From Thiobacillus sp. (GTDB lineage Bacteria > Pseudomonadota > Gammaproteobacteria > Burkholderiales > Thiobacillaceae), in NCBI GenBank assembly GCA_030680405.1, contig JAUXVT010000011.1, positions 1 to 64,000 of the forward strand: DNA of 64,000 nt. The letters are read 5' to 3'. Below, one piece after another: positions 29,479-40,193 of the stretch; the stretch's first letter is position 1; each line of letters opens with the position of its first letter. The notes beneath the pieces were generated by a model that made no database searches, was not told the origin of the DNA, and saw only the letters and a list, made by a program, of their open reading frames with translations. The translations under genes were made by a program, and so were the position numbers.

Positions 29479-30309
29479 ATGGCCACGCGCACCTTCAGCT
29501 TTGAGTTTTTCCCGCCCAAGACCGCCGAGGGCATGGAAAAACTGCGCGCCACCCGTAAGCAATTGGCGCAACTCAACCCGAAATTCTTCTCGGTCACCTT
29601 TGGCGCCGGCGGCTCCACCCGCGATCGCACCCTGGAGACCGTGCGCGAAATCCAGGCCGAAGGCTCGGAAGCCGCGCCGCACCTGTCGTGCATCGGCTCG
29701 ACCGAGGACAGCATCCGCGACATCCTCAACGAATACAAAAGCCAGGGAATCCGCCATCTGGTCGCGCTGCGCGGCGACCTGCCCTCGGGCAGCATGGACG
29801 CCGGCGCATTCAACTACGCCAACGAACTGGTGGCCTTCATCCGCAAGGAAACCGGCGACTGGTTCGAAATCGAGGTGGCGGCCTATCCCGAAGTCCACCC
29901 GCAGGCGCGCTCCTACACGGAAGATCTGGTTAACTTCAAGCGCAAGGTCGACGCCGGCGCGAATTCGGCGATCACGCAATACTTCTTCAACGCCGACGCG
30001 TATTTTCAGTTCGTCGAAAGTGCGCGCGCCCTCGGCGTCAGCATCCCCATCGTTCCCGGCATCATGCCCATCGGCAACTACGTGCAGCTGGCGCGCTTCT
30101 CCGACGCCTGCGGCGCCGAAATTCCGCGCTGGCTGAGAAAGAAGCTGGAAACCTACGGCGACGACCTGCCGTCGATTCGCGCCTTCGGGCTGGACGTGGT
30201 GACCGATCTGTGCGACCGCCTGCTCGCCGGCGGCGCGCCGGGGCTGCATTTCTACACCATGAACCAGGCGGGGCCCAGCACCACCATCTGGCAGCGGCTG
30301 GGATTGTGA
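29479..30309 (+). CDS. metF: 5,10-methylenetetrahydrofolate reductase
   Basis: MetF reduces methylene-THF to methyl-THF, the methyl donor for methionine synthesis. The 276-aa flavoprotein shows FSFEFFPPKT at the start (catalytic Glu), FGAGGSTRDRT, HLVALRGDLP, a VAAYPEVHPQ block and GLHFYTMN at the end. It closes the methyl-cycle gene group. Confidence 0.97.
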   Translation: MATRTFSFEFFPPKTAEGMEKLRATRKQLAQLNPKFFSVTFGAGGSTRDRTLETVREIQAEGSEAAPHLSCIGSTEDSIRDILNEYKSQGIRHLVALRGDLPSGSMDAGAFNYANELVAFIRKETGDWFEIEVAAYPEVHPQARSYTEDLVNFKRKVDAGANSAITQYFFNADAYFQFVESARALGVSIPIVPGIMPIGNYVQLARFSDACGAEIPRWLRKKLETYGDDLPSIRAFGLDVVTDLCDRLLAGGAPGLHFYTMNQAGPSTTIWQRLGL

Positions 30310-30340
30310 CTATTCGGGATAAATGTTGTTTTGCAAGATC

Positions 30341-30358
30341 ACGGCAGCCGCCGTTTTT
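30341..30358 (+). terminator. Probable terminator after metF
   Basis: A short ACGGC/GCCGT stem with a 4-nt loop followed by five T, 31 bp past the metF stop. The stem is short, so moderate confidence. Confidence 0.55.
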
Positions 30359-30378
30359 ACTGTCCGGGCAGAACTTGA

Positions 30379-31183
30379 TCAAGTACGCTGTTTGCGGCGC
30401 ATGACGCCCAGACCTGCCAGGCCAATGCCGAGGAGGGCCAGCGAAGCGGGTTCGGGTACTCGCAACGCCTCGTTCCAAGTCGTGGATAAGCGCAGATCAT
30501 CAAACAACACCACATCATTACTATCTAAATTTGCGGTACGGAAACCAATATTGGTGATTTATGCAATGCCGGCATTGCCACTGAACGCGGCATCAGGCAA
30601 GAGCAGATCACCAATGGTCGGATCAAGCCAGACTTCGAATTTGTTGTAATTGCCACCGGACTTGGTAAGCAGTCCAACGATATGATGGGTCACATCATTT
30701 GTGGATCCAATATTGCTGTTGGGCACAAAGCTGCCGCCTGTTCCGTTTGTCCTTGCGAACACATCGTTGAGGCCGCTTCCATCGGATTTGATGCCGATGT
30801 TGGGTCGGGCGGTGTGATCCCCTGCCGCTGCCGTGTCCAGCCAAAGCGCCAGAAAATCATTGTTAGCGAGTGTTCCACTGTCGACCTGGATATAGAAATC
30901 GACAAACAACTGATTGCCGGAAAAAGGCGGGGCAAACTGGCGGTAGGCAGCATTATTGTTATTGCCGGTGAACTGGACGGCACGGTCGCCACTGAGATCT
31001 ACGGCAGGATTGACAACCTGGGTGTTACTTGTGGACGCAGTCCAAGCGCCTGCCCACCCTGTTCCCCCGTTTTGGCTATTCAACTCGCCCAACGTGTAGT
31101 TGAAGTCATCACTTGCGATGATGGCGGCCAGGGATGCCGGTGTGGAGACCGAAAGCAGGATGGCGAGCGTGAGGTGGCAGCAT
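30379..31183 (-). pseudogene. PEP-CTERM exported protein, interrupted
   Basis: One reading frame runs from a signal-peptide-like segment (LTLAILLSVSTPASLAAII, coded near 31167-31110) through a beta-rich body (about 178 codons, 30559-31092), then a TAA at 30559-30561. The same frame continues for about 60 codons to a PEP-CTERM sorting signal (VPEPASLALLGIGLAGLG, then MRRKQR) and a stop at 30379. The only nearby ATG, at 31183, is one base out of frame with the signal peptide. The gene therefore looks broken twice, or contains sequence errors. No exosortase is in the window. Confidence 0.75.
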
Positions 31184-31267
31184 GAGGGCCAGACACAATA
31201 CCCAGAATTTTTCCTCTGCCCTTCACGACTGACCGAGCTTCCTTGGGGATGTGGGCCACCCTGACGT

Positions 31268-31582
31268 CTAAAGCCAGGTGATGCGTTGTTGTAAAGCAGT
31301 CAACCCGGCAACGGCATCTTTCAAGGTGGTGCCGTCGTCGCTTGATCTGACGACTACTGCCTTGTCTGCGACCGGCACCAGGTTGTCGAGCTTGAAACGG
31401 CCCTTGCCGGTCTGGTCGCGCAGGAAGCAGCCTTCGTCGAAGAACAGCCGGTCGCCGCTGGCATCGATTTCTTCGGAATCGACCGAGTCATAGCCGATCA
31501 GGCGGCGGATGTCGGGCAGTCCTTCGGCCAGTTCGACCGGGCTGACGGTTTTAGTGTTGGCGTCGATCAAATAGGCTTTCAT
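31268..31582 (-). CDS. Small conserved protein of unknown function (104 aa)
   Basis: A 104-aa acidic soluble protein beginning MKAYLIDANTKTVSPVEL, a pattern reminiscent of DUF3846-like proteins (early YLID, then the central IGYDSVD stretch). It lies 26 bp after the aminotransferase gene on the same strand and is probably co-transcribed. No catalytic residues recognised. Confidence 0.65.
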   Translation of the reverse strand: MKAYLIDANTKTVSPVELAEGLPDIRRLIGYDSVDSEEIDASGDRLFFDEGCFLRDQTGKGRFKLDNLVPVADKAVVVRSSDDGTTLKDAVAGLTALQQRITWL

Positions 31583-31608
31583 GGCGCGACCTTTCTGGTG
31601 CTGGTGGT

Positions 31609-32724
31609 TCAGGGCAAACAGGCTTTCAGCGCCTTCAGGCAGGCGTCGACGTTTTCCTGCTTGGCCGAATAGCCCATCAGGCCGATGCGCCAGATCTTGC
31701 CGGCCATGTCGCCGAGGCCGGCGCCAATTTCCAGGTTGAATTCGTTCAGCAGGCGGGCGCGGATCGCGGCCTCGTCGACGCCTGTGGGCACGTAGATCGA
31801 GTTGAGCTGCGGCAGGCGGGCGGACTCCTCGACCACATAGCGGAGGCCCATGCCTTCGAGCCCGGCCTTGAGTTTTTCATGCATCGCGCGGTGGCGCGTC
31901 CAGGCGTTTTCCAGGCCTTCTTCTTCCAGTATCACCAACGCTTCGTGCAGGCCGTACATCGGGTTGATCGGTGCGGTGTGGTGGTAGGTGCGCTTGCCGG
32001 CGGACTGCCAGTAGCCGAGCACTAGATTGAGGTCGAGGAACCAGCTCTGCACGGTGGTGGTGCGCGCCTTGATGCGGGCGATGGCGCGTTCGGAGAACGA
32101 CACCGGCGACAGGCCGGGGGTGCACGACAGGCATTTCTGGCTACCCGAATACGCCGCGTCGATACCCCATTTGTCCATATACAGCGGCGTGCCGGCGAGG
32201 CTGGTGACGCAGTCCATGATGGTCAAGGCGCCTGCTTCCTGCGCGATCCGGCCGAGCGTTTCGGCGTCCGACTGCGCGCCGGTCGAGGTCTCGGCATGGA
32301 CGAAGGCGAGAATTTTCGCATCGGGGTTGGCCTTGAAAGCGTCACGCACTTTCTGCGGATCGACCGGCGCGCCCCAGGCGTCGTCGACAATCACCGGCAC
32401 GCCGCGGGTGCGCTTGACGTTTTCCAGCATGCGCCCGCCGAACACGCCGTTGCGGCAGACGATCACCTTGTCGCCCGGCTCCACCAAGTTGACGAAGCAC
32501 ATTTCCATCCCCGCCGAGCCGGGTGCGGAGACCGGGAAGGTCAGCGCGTTTTCGGTCTGGAAGGCCATGCGCAGCATGGACTTGATCTGCTCCATCAGGT
32601 CGACGAAAGCGGGATCGAGGTGGCCGATGGTCGGGCGCGCCATCGCGTCGAGGATGCGCTGTGGCACGTCGGAGGGGCCGGGGCCCATGAGGATGCGCTT
32701 GGGGGGGATGAAGGAAGCCGTCAT
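31609..32724 (-). CDS. PLP-dependent aminotransferase, alanine/serine-glyoxylate type
   Basis: A 371-aa class V aminotransferase. It has the family opening MGPGPSDVPQRILDAMARPTIGH, the substrate loop APGSAGMEMCFVNL, the aspartate of MDCVTSLAGTPL and the PLP lysine in GSQKCLS near residue 196. The family transaminates glyoxylate with alanine or serine. The actual amino donor is not decided by sequence. It appears complete. Confidence 0.92.
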   Translation of the reverse strand: MTASFIPPKRILMGPGPSDVPQRILDAMARPTIGHLDPAFVDLMEQIKSMLRMAFQTENALTFPVSAPGSAGMEMCFVNLVEPGDKVIVCRNGVFGGRMLENVKRTRGVPVIVDDAWGAPVDPQKVRDAFKANPDAKILAFVHAETSTGAQSDAETLGRIAQEAGALTIMDCVTSLAGTPLYMDKWGIDAAYSGSQKCLSCTPGLSPVSFSERAIARIKARTTTVQSWFLDLNLVLGYWQSAGKRTYHHTAPINPMYGLHEALVILEEEGLENAWTRHRAMHEKLKAGLEGMGLRYVVEESARLPQLNSIYVPTGVDEAAIRARLLNEFNLEIGAGLGDMAGKIWRIGLMGYSAKQENVDACLKALKACLP

Positions 32725-32798
32725 AACCTTGGTCTCTATGTGGAAAATATCAACTGAAACAATGGGTTGATTCTACGGCAAACGGCTGGAGGCGGAAA

Positions 32799-33547
32799 TC
32801 AGGCAGGCGGCTCGCCCATCAGCGGCCGCATCGCGGTAAGCAGGCTGTTGAAGATGCTCGGGTGGGCTTTTTCCTGCTCGGCCAGCATCTGCTTCATCGC
32901 GTAGCGCTGCTGCGGCTTGGAGAAACACGCGGGGCAGTTCTCGAAGATCACCGGCAGCCCTGCATCCAGGGCAAACGCGCGGGTCTGGCGTTCGCGCGCG
33001 TAGGCGAAGGGGCGAATGATGCGCAGGTCGCCGGCGTCGTTCAGGTAATGAGGCTGCATGGTTCTGAGCTTGCCGCCGAACAGCATCGACATCATCAGCG
33101 TCTCGGCCAGGTCATCCAGATGCTGTGCCAGCGCGACGACGTTGCAACCCTGTTCGCGCGCGACGCGATAGAGGATGCCGCGTCGCATCCTTGAACAATA
33201 CGCGCAGAACGAATCGGAATCCTTGGTTAGCGTCTTTTGCGCCTCCGCCACAATCGGTTGCGATTCGAGAAAGTAGGGCACGCCGAGTTCGGCCAGATAG
33301 GGCTTCAGCGGCGTGGGGTCGTACTGCTCGGACTGCGGATCGACGGTACAGGCCAGCAGTTCAAATTTCACCGGGGCTTTCTGTTGCAAATGGTGCAGTG
33401 TGTGCAGCAGTGACAGCGAATCCTTGCCGCCCGACAACCCCAGCAGGATGCGGTCGCCGGCGCGGATCATGCGGTAGTCGCCGATGGCGCGTCCGGCGGC
33501 GGTGACCAGCGAGCGCGCCGGCTTCACCCAGCCTGTCGTCGTTATGT

Positions 33548-33551
<4 letters not shown>
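32799..33551 (-). CDS. ttcA: tRNA 2-thiocytidine synthetase TtcA-like
   Basis: A 250-aa PP-loop ATPase with SGGKDS near residue 40, the two cysteine pairs CAYC (about 115) and NCPAC (about 206) that hold an Fe-S cluster in TtcA, and the HLDDLAETLMMSMLFGG block. TtcA thiolates cytidine 32 of tRNAs. It is shorter than E. coli TtcA, as in many betaproteobacteria. Coupled by ATGA to msbA. Confidence 0.88.
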
Positions 33552-35286
<1,735 letters not shown>

Positions 35287-35290
<4 letters not shown>

Positions 35291-36729
35291 AGCAGCAGCA
35301 CGGTGGCGAGCCCGAGGAAGATGAAAAAGCCCATGCTGTCGGTGACGAAGGTGAGCAGCACCGACGAGCCGATGGCCGGGTCGCGCTTCACGCGTTCCAG
35401 CGTCATCGGAATGAAAATGCCGGCCAGTGCCGCGACAATCAGGTTGAGCAGCATGGCCAGCGCCATTACCCCGCCCAGCGCGGGGTTGTCGTACAACAGC
35501 CAGGCGAAGACGCCCACCACGGAGCCCCACATCAGGCCATTAAACAGGGCCACGCCGAGTTCCTTCACAATCAGGCGGCGTGCGTTGGCCTGCGTGATCT
35601 GGCCAAGTGCCAGACCGCGAATGATCAGCGTGATGGTCTGGTTGCCCGAGTTGCCGCCGATACCGGCGATGATGGGCATCAGTGCGGCCAGCGCGGCCAG
35701 CTTTTCGATTGAGCCCTCGAACGCACCGATTACGCGCGACGCGATGAAGGCGGTGGCGAGGTTGATCGCCAGCCACATCCAGCGGTTCTTCGCTGAACGC
35801 CAGACAGTGGAGAACAGGTCCTCCTCTTCCTTCAGGCCGGCCATAGACAGCATGTCGGAGTCGGCCGATTCGCGGATGTAGTCCACCACCGCATCGACCG
35901 TGAGACGGCCGATCAGCCGCCCCTGCGCATCGACCACCGGCGCCATCACCAGGTCGTAACGTTCGAACGCCTGCGCGGCTTCGTGCGCTTCGTCCTCGGG
36001 ATGAAACTTGATGAAATCCTCGACCATCACCGCCGCCACCGAGGCCTCGGGATCGGTCGTCAGCAGTCGTTTCAGCGGCAGCACGCCGATGATCGCGTCG
36101 TCGCGGTCCACCACGAACAGCTTGTCGAGCTGGTCGGGCAGTTCGCCCAGGCGGCGCAGATAGCGTAGGGCGACTTCCAGCGTGACATCGGCGCGGATGG
36201 TGACCATCTCGAAATCCATCAGCGCGCCTACCGTGTCCTCGGGATAGGCCAGCGCCGATTGCAAATGAGCGCGTTTCTGTGCGTCGAGGCTGATGAGCAG
36301 TTCCTGGATCACGTCGTGCGGCAGATCGGCCGCGATGTCGGCGATTTCGTCGGTGTCCAGCGATTCGGCGGCGGCCAGAAGCTCCGCCTTGTCCATCGTC
36401 TCGATCAGCGATTCGCGAACCGAGTCGGAAACCTCCAGCAGAATCTCGCCGTCGTGTTCCGCACTGACCAGGCTCCACACCAGCCGGCGCTCGTCCAGCG
36501 GCAGCGCCTCCAGAATGTAGGCCACGTCCGCCGGGTGCAGCGTTTCCAGATGCCGCCGCAACTCGGACAGGTTCTGCTTGTGCACCAGGTTCTCGACCAG
36601 AGCCTGCCGCGGCCCGCCCTGCTTGTGGACGAGCTCCTCCACCAGCCGCATCTTGGCGAGCAGGGTCTGCACCTGCGCCAGGCTGGTTTCGAGATTGTCC
36701 TGCGACTGATTTTCGAGGGCGTCGGTCAT
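35287..36729 (-). CDS. mgtE: Magnesium transporter MgtE
   Basis: A 480-aa Mg2+ channel. An N-terminal helical superhelix (about 35-150, LHPADVAYILEALPLDER), two CBS domains (about 155-275), a connecting helix and five membrane helices (about 305-478) with the pore-lining GIGGNSGNQT near 365. The architecture is complete. It is the upstream member of mgtE-msbA-ttcA, an unusual pairing but tightly overlapped. No Mg-sensing leader recognised upstream. Confidence 0.95.
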
Positions 36730-37084
36730 GGGGGCGTATGGGAAAAAGCCCCGCGATTGTAACGCGCTACGGTTTGCGGGCGTGTTCCATCTCGGCTAAA
36801 TGCTGTCAACGTAACCAATAGCGGGCTCACGCAGACCGGGAATGAGACGTTAACGTCTGGTGTACTTCCCTGCTGGGAATTTCTTAGGGTCACAAGGCCC
36901 CGAAGCGGACTTCAGGGATTTGCGGCGGACGTCTCATGTTCGGCCAAGCAGTCATCCAGATTTCCTAATGCAGACGTTCAACGCCAAGTTAAACCGCGAG
37001 CTCCCAGAGGCGGGACCGCCGGCTTCAACCGTAAGATATGCCGGCATCTGCAATGTTTGCACCAGCCTGAAACCCACGATTGGC
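36730..37084. other. Left boundary of the accessory island, no gene supported
   Basis: About 355 bp with no convincing coding region. It contains a perfect 14-bp palindrome AGACGTTAACGTCT (36845-36858) and several degenerate GCGGAC words (for example 36904, 36925) that also occur near 41505 at the other side of the island. It looks like old recombination debris. AT content rises here relative to mgtE. Confidence 0.4.
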
Positions 37085-37381
37085 TTAAGTAGTTCCAGGT
37101 GCCCAAGCCCAATCCCCGCCCGTAACCACGAAAATCTCTGATTTGAACTTCCGCGCTTTGAACGAAACCTGGACTTGGTTGCGTATGTTGGAGCAAACAT
37201 CTGCAGCTTTCTGTCCATCGAAGAAGCCCATCGCTGCAGTGGTGGGGATTACAACAGTATTTCCTTGACCGGATTTGTGCACCTTCTTCAAGCCAATTCT
37301 TTCTAAATCAGCATATGCGTTTTGATAATCTTGACTGCTGGCGCTTTTCAGATCGAACGTGCAGAAAACCAGGTAACTCAT
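37085..37381 (-). CDS. Small unknown protein in the ubiquitin-like operon (98 aa)
   Basis: A 98-aa protein starting MSYLVFCTFDLKSAS. Predicted strand-helix-strand order (YLVFCTFDL, then YQNAYADLERIGL, then VVIPTTAAMGFF, a helix, then EIFVVTGG) suggests a small ferredoxin-like fold as in Cas2/VapD-size proteins, but no catalytic residue assignment is justified. It lies 91 bp downstream of the DUF6527 gene on the same strand with AGGGG upstream of the ATG. It is likely the last gene of the operon. Confidence 0.6.
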   Translation of the reverse strand: MSYLVFCTFDLKSASSQDYQNAYADLERIGLKKVHKSGQGNTVVIPTTAAMGFFDGQKAADVCSNIRNQVQVSFKARKFKSEIFVVTGGDWAWAPGTT

Positions 37382-37472
37382 TTATTCATCCCCTGTGTTG
37401 TGGTGGTAAGGCATAACGTAGATCTAGCGGATGGAGGCAAGCGAAGCTTGCTCTTTGAGGTTATAAATTTGC

Positions 37473-37934
37473 TCATGAATTCCACCACCGTACTACGACT
37501 AGCCATAGGTGATGGGGCACGCTGCCGCTGGCGTCCGCTGGTTTGAAGTTGGCAGACTGGGGACCGGCCTGCTGTTCCTTCCGGCGATTCACCGCTGCGA
37601 TGTATGCCTCCTTGTCTCCCCGATCGCGCGCCCTGACCCGGCTGATCTCCCGCTGAGATATTGCCTTGTCCCATACAACTTGGTTACGCCGAATCCAATA
37701 ATGCGATTGACAGGCAAAACTCCAGTTCCCAATGGACGGATGGAGGGTCACGCTACCCCCCTCCTTGCGAATTGACCAGTCGGCCGGCGTTAGCGGGGTT
37801 ATGACCTCCTGGCCGCAACCACAACAGCATTTGTGGGCAGCCGTGCGGTATCGCTCGCAGATATAAAGAACACCTTCGCTCAGCCGCTCAGGTATGCAAC
37901 CCACAAATTGTGGCATCAGCGTTGAATGCTTCAT
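37473..37934 (-). CDS. DUF6527 family protein, cysteine-rich
   Basis: A 153-aa protein of the DUF6527 type, usually found beside ThiF-like E1 and multiubiquitin genes. The core (residues 7-80) carries CCCGC at 36-40, LTPADW, LHPSIGNW and C75/H78 in the SHYWIRRN block, arranged as a probable zinc site. The C-terminal third is charged and probably helical. The start at 37934 overlaps the E1 stop by ATGA, so translation is coupled. Molecular role not established; a ligase or peptidase partner of the Ub-like pathway is speculation. Confidence 0.8.
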   Translation of the reverse strand: MKHSTLMPQFVGCIPERLSEGVLYICERYRTAAHKCCCGCGQEVITPLTPADWSIRKEGGSVTLHPSIGNWSFACQSHYWIRRNQVVWDKAISQREISRVRARDRGDKEAYIAAVNRRKEQQAGPQSANFKPADASGSVPHHLWLVVVRWWNS

Positions 37935-39133
37935 TCGGCCGGGATCCCGACCATCTCGTCCCGAGTGAGTGACTGGGAGTTGATGGAGTACGTGGTGTGG
38001 TGCACTTGGAAAAGGTCCTGATAGAAACCGCAAAACCGCTTCCATTGAATTACTGCAAGGGCGGCGTTCAGGGCGTTCATGTCTGCAACCTGGATATTCT
38101 TTCGGTACAGATCATCCGCTACGTCATCCGCCATTGGCGCATGCCTTGGGAAGTGATCAAACTTAGCTGGGGTGCTCATGGTTACCCGGCACGTTCCGAT
38201 CAGGTTCTGCGCTTCCGGGCCCATCAGGAGTTCCATGCCGACATCGACAAACGGAATCTGTTGCGCTTGGAGGAATTCGCTAATGAGCTTTCGGACCGGA
38301 CCCTTATCCACGCACAGGAACACGAAATCAAACCCGGCGAGTTGCCCGATATTCTCATCGGTCAGGTATTCGTCGTGAGGTACGATCCCTCGGCGCATCG
38401 CCTCATAGATCTGGGTGTAGTAGATTACCTTTGGCAGTTTTTCTGCCAGGATTTCCTTCGAGGCTGCTCCCGGCGCGCGAAATGCGTTGTGCTGGAGGAA
38501 GGCATCGCCGTCGAACAAGTGGACCTCCCTAATTGGCGTCTTGGTGACAAGGTCCAGCACATATGACCCTGTGCCTCCTAACCCAACAATTGCAACCCTT
38601 TCCATCGCCAACTTCTTGGAGATGGCGAGAATGTCCGCCCGGCTCGACGCCGAATCGTGATAGTTGAAAACCGAATCATCCTCGATGGGCGGGATGACCT
38701 TGAACGTGCATGGGGTCGCCATCGGATCGATCGCCTTCACTTCATTCGAAATGATCTCGATGTAAGCCTTCATTTTCGAGTAGTAGTCCGGGTAGTTGCT
38801 GAACCCTATGGGCTTGTTAGAAAACCGGTGCTGGACGTGAAACTCTTCCCATAGCGACTGCGGATTTGAAGTGTTGCGAATCGCCTCGATCGGGACACCA
38901 GTGTGGTGGCATGGGTATTCACCGGTGAACCACACTTGATGATCCTTTGGCGGGAGCAGCTCTCCCACATTCTCGTTGAGGTCAGTCACGATGGTGCCTG
39001 CCAGAACCACGCGCTGGGCATTGACGTAGGGGATGGAATGCACAAGCAAATAGCCGTTCCGTACGTCAACTTCGTAGCCCTCATCCAGCAGGCGCTTTAT
39101 GTCCGGGTTAAGAGCGGTTGGTTTTGGTGACAT
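37931..39133 (-). CDS. ThiF/E1-like ubiquitin-activating enzyme with DUF6791-type N-terminus
   Basis: A 400-aa protein. Residues about 1-165 form a DUF6791-like domain (YPCHHTGVPI at 73-82, HRFSNKPIGFSNYPDYYSKM). The C-terminal half is an E1-type adenylation domain: GLGGTG at 184-189, FDGD at 207-210, Asn216 and Arg219 for ATP, and FLCVDKGPVRKLI near 272. Cys315 (GTCRV) is one candidate for a Ub-thioester cysteine. It overlaps the Ubl gene by 26 bp and the DUF6527 gene by 4 bp. E1-like function is strongly supported; the target is unknown. Confidence 0.87.
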   Translation of the reverse strand: MSPKPTALNPDIKRLLDEGYEVDVRNGYLLVHSIPYVNAQRVVLAGTIVTDLNENVGELLPPKDHQVWFTGEYPCHHTGVPIEAIRNTSNPQSLWEEFHVQHRFSNKPIGFSNYPDYYSKMKAYIEIISNEVKAIDPMATPCTFKVIPPIEDDSVFNYHDSASSRADILAISKKLAMERVAIVGLGGTGSYVLDLVTKTPIREVHLFDGDAFLQHNAFRAPGAASKEILAEKLPKVIYYTQIYEAMRRGIVPHDEYLTDENIGQLAGFDFVFLCVDKGPVRKLISEFLQAQQIPFVDVGMELLMGPEAQNLIGTCRVTMSTPAKFDHFPRHAPMADDVADDLYRKNIQVADMNALNAALAVIQWKRFCGFYQDLFQVHHTTYSINSQSLTRDEMVGIPAE

Positions 39134-39377
39134 TGAAGCTCATCCCATTCTTGACCATCACATCCTGACCATCGACCAGCGTGCCATCCTTTCCGTGCGG
39201 GTTTGCATACGCCACGGTGTAAAGCGTGTTCTGGTCGGGCTGATCATCAGGGAAGGCCAGCTTGACGACCTCCTGGTACGTCAGCTTATGTTCGGTAACC
39301 TCGCGCGGTCGGCCATTGACGATGATTGAATAACTCTTGGTGTGACCAGGTGCTTGGTCGGAATGGTTGTTGCTCAT
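39108..39377 (-). CDS. Ubiquitin-like protein, single multiubiquitin-type domain
   Basis: An 89-aa protein matching the bacterial multiubiquitin (beta-grasp) family: KSYSIIVNGRPREV, the LTYQEVVKLAF helix, LYTVAYANPHG, then GTLVDGQDVMVKNGMSFNVT. Only one domain is present. It ends TKTNRS and has no terminal Gly-Gly, so conjugation, if any, must use a different terminus or chemistry. It is the first gene of the minus-strand operon and overlaps the E1 gene by 26 bp. Confidence 0.83.
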   Translation of the reverse strand: MSNNHSDQAPGHTKSYSIIVNGRPREVTEHKLTYQEVVKLAFPDDQPDQNTLYTVAYANPHGKDGTLVDGQDVMVKNGMSFNVTKTNRS

Positions 39378-39614
39378 GGTTTAAATGCCTTGTAGGTAAG
39401 TTTCAAAAAATACACGTTCATAGTCCCCGCCTGTCCACTTCAAGTCGTAATTAATCGAGCAAATCATTAAACTCTCCTCGTCAGGGCGCCCTAAAAATTT
39501 AGGTCTTAAACGTACTAGGCTCCAAAACGGAACACCTTCGGACATGAAAACGTAAATTTTCTGTCCGAAGGTGTAGATAAAGAGAGCCCCTGTATTCAGA
39601 GAGAGGAAGTATTG
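39378..39614. promoter_or_regulatory. Divergent control region with long inverted repeat
   Basis: 237 bp separate the Ubl and sigma-like genes. At 39532-39574 lies a nearly perfect 18-bp inverted repeat (arms ACACCTTCGGACA(T)GAAAA and TTTTCTGTCCGAAGGTGT, 6-nt centre). GGGCGCCC (39484-39491) and CCTAAA/TTTAGG (39490-39503) are smaller palindromes. No T-run follows the large repeat on either strand, so an operator or RNA structure is likelier than a terminator. Confidence 0.7.
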
Positions 39615-40193
39615 GTGACAATCAGTCAGGCCGAAAAGCTTGCACCTGCGGAAATGACCGTAGCAATCGAATCCTTGTGTGACGCGGATATGCTGAAACT
39701 CAGGAAAATTGCTGCGCGATATGCGTTCGGACGGCCATTCTCATTCGATGAGTTGCTACAGGAGGCTTTTTGCCGCGTCATCGATGGGGCCCGAAACTGC
39801 CCACGCGATGTTTCTTTGGTTAAATTCCTCGCGAACGTGATGCGCAGCATTACTAGCTCATGGGTGAAAGAGTCACGCACCCAGCCCGTACATCTTGCTG
39901 TCGAGTCCAATGAGGATCCAGACCTGGATCCCATGCTCAATAGCGCCGACACAACCCGTACACCGGCCGAAGTCGTGGCTGACCATCAGGAGGCACTCAA
40001 GATCGCGAACGAAGTGATGGCCTTGTTTGATGATGACCCACAGGCTCAATTAGTACTTGAGGGGAACATGGGTGAATTAACTGCGGAAGAAATCAGGGAA
40101 TTACTGGAAATCGATAAGACTGCGTACGCCACCATCAAAAAGAGAATACGGCGACGCATCGATCAACATTATCCGGATGGGCGTAAATCATGA
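39615..40193 (+). CDS. Sigma-70-family-like regulator
   Basis: A 192-aa protein resembling a short sigma factor. A region-2-like helix set (SFDELLQEAFCRVIDGARN...LVKFLANVMRSITSSWVKE, about 42-95) is joined by an acidic linker to a region-4-like helix-turn-helix (LTAEEIRELLEIDKTAYATIKKRIRRRI, about 155-183). The GTG at 39615 is preferred over the TTG at 39612 for spacing to AGAGGAAG. It may act as a sigma factor or a DNA-binding switch for the divergent Ub-like operon. First of three overlapping genes. Confidence 0.75.
   Translation: MTISQAEKLAPAEMTVAIESLCDADMLKLRKIAARYAFGRPFSFDELLQEAFCRVIDGARNCPRDVSLVKFLANVMRSITSSWVKESRTQPVHLAVESNEDPDLDPMLNSADTTRTPAEVVADHQEALKIANEVMALFDDDPQAQLVLEGNMGELTAEEIRELLEIDKTAYATIKKRIRRRIDQHYPDGRKS

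Noticed and set aside
36845-36858. Palindrome AGACGTTAACGTCT as an operator
   Set aside because: Perfect but isolated; no adjacent promoter or gene start makes it meaningful on its own.
36860-37141. 93-codon plus-strand frame at the island edge
   Set aside because: No ribosome-binding site, no family pattern, and it overlaps the better supported 98-aa minus-strand gene.
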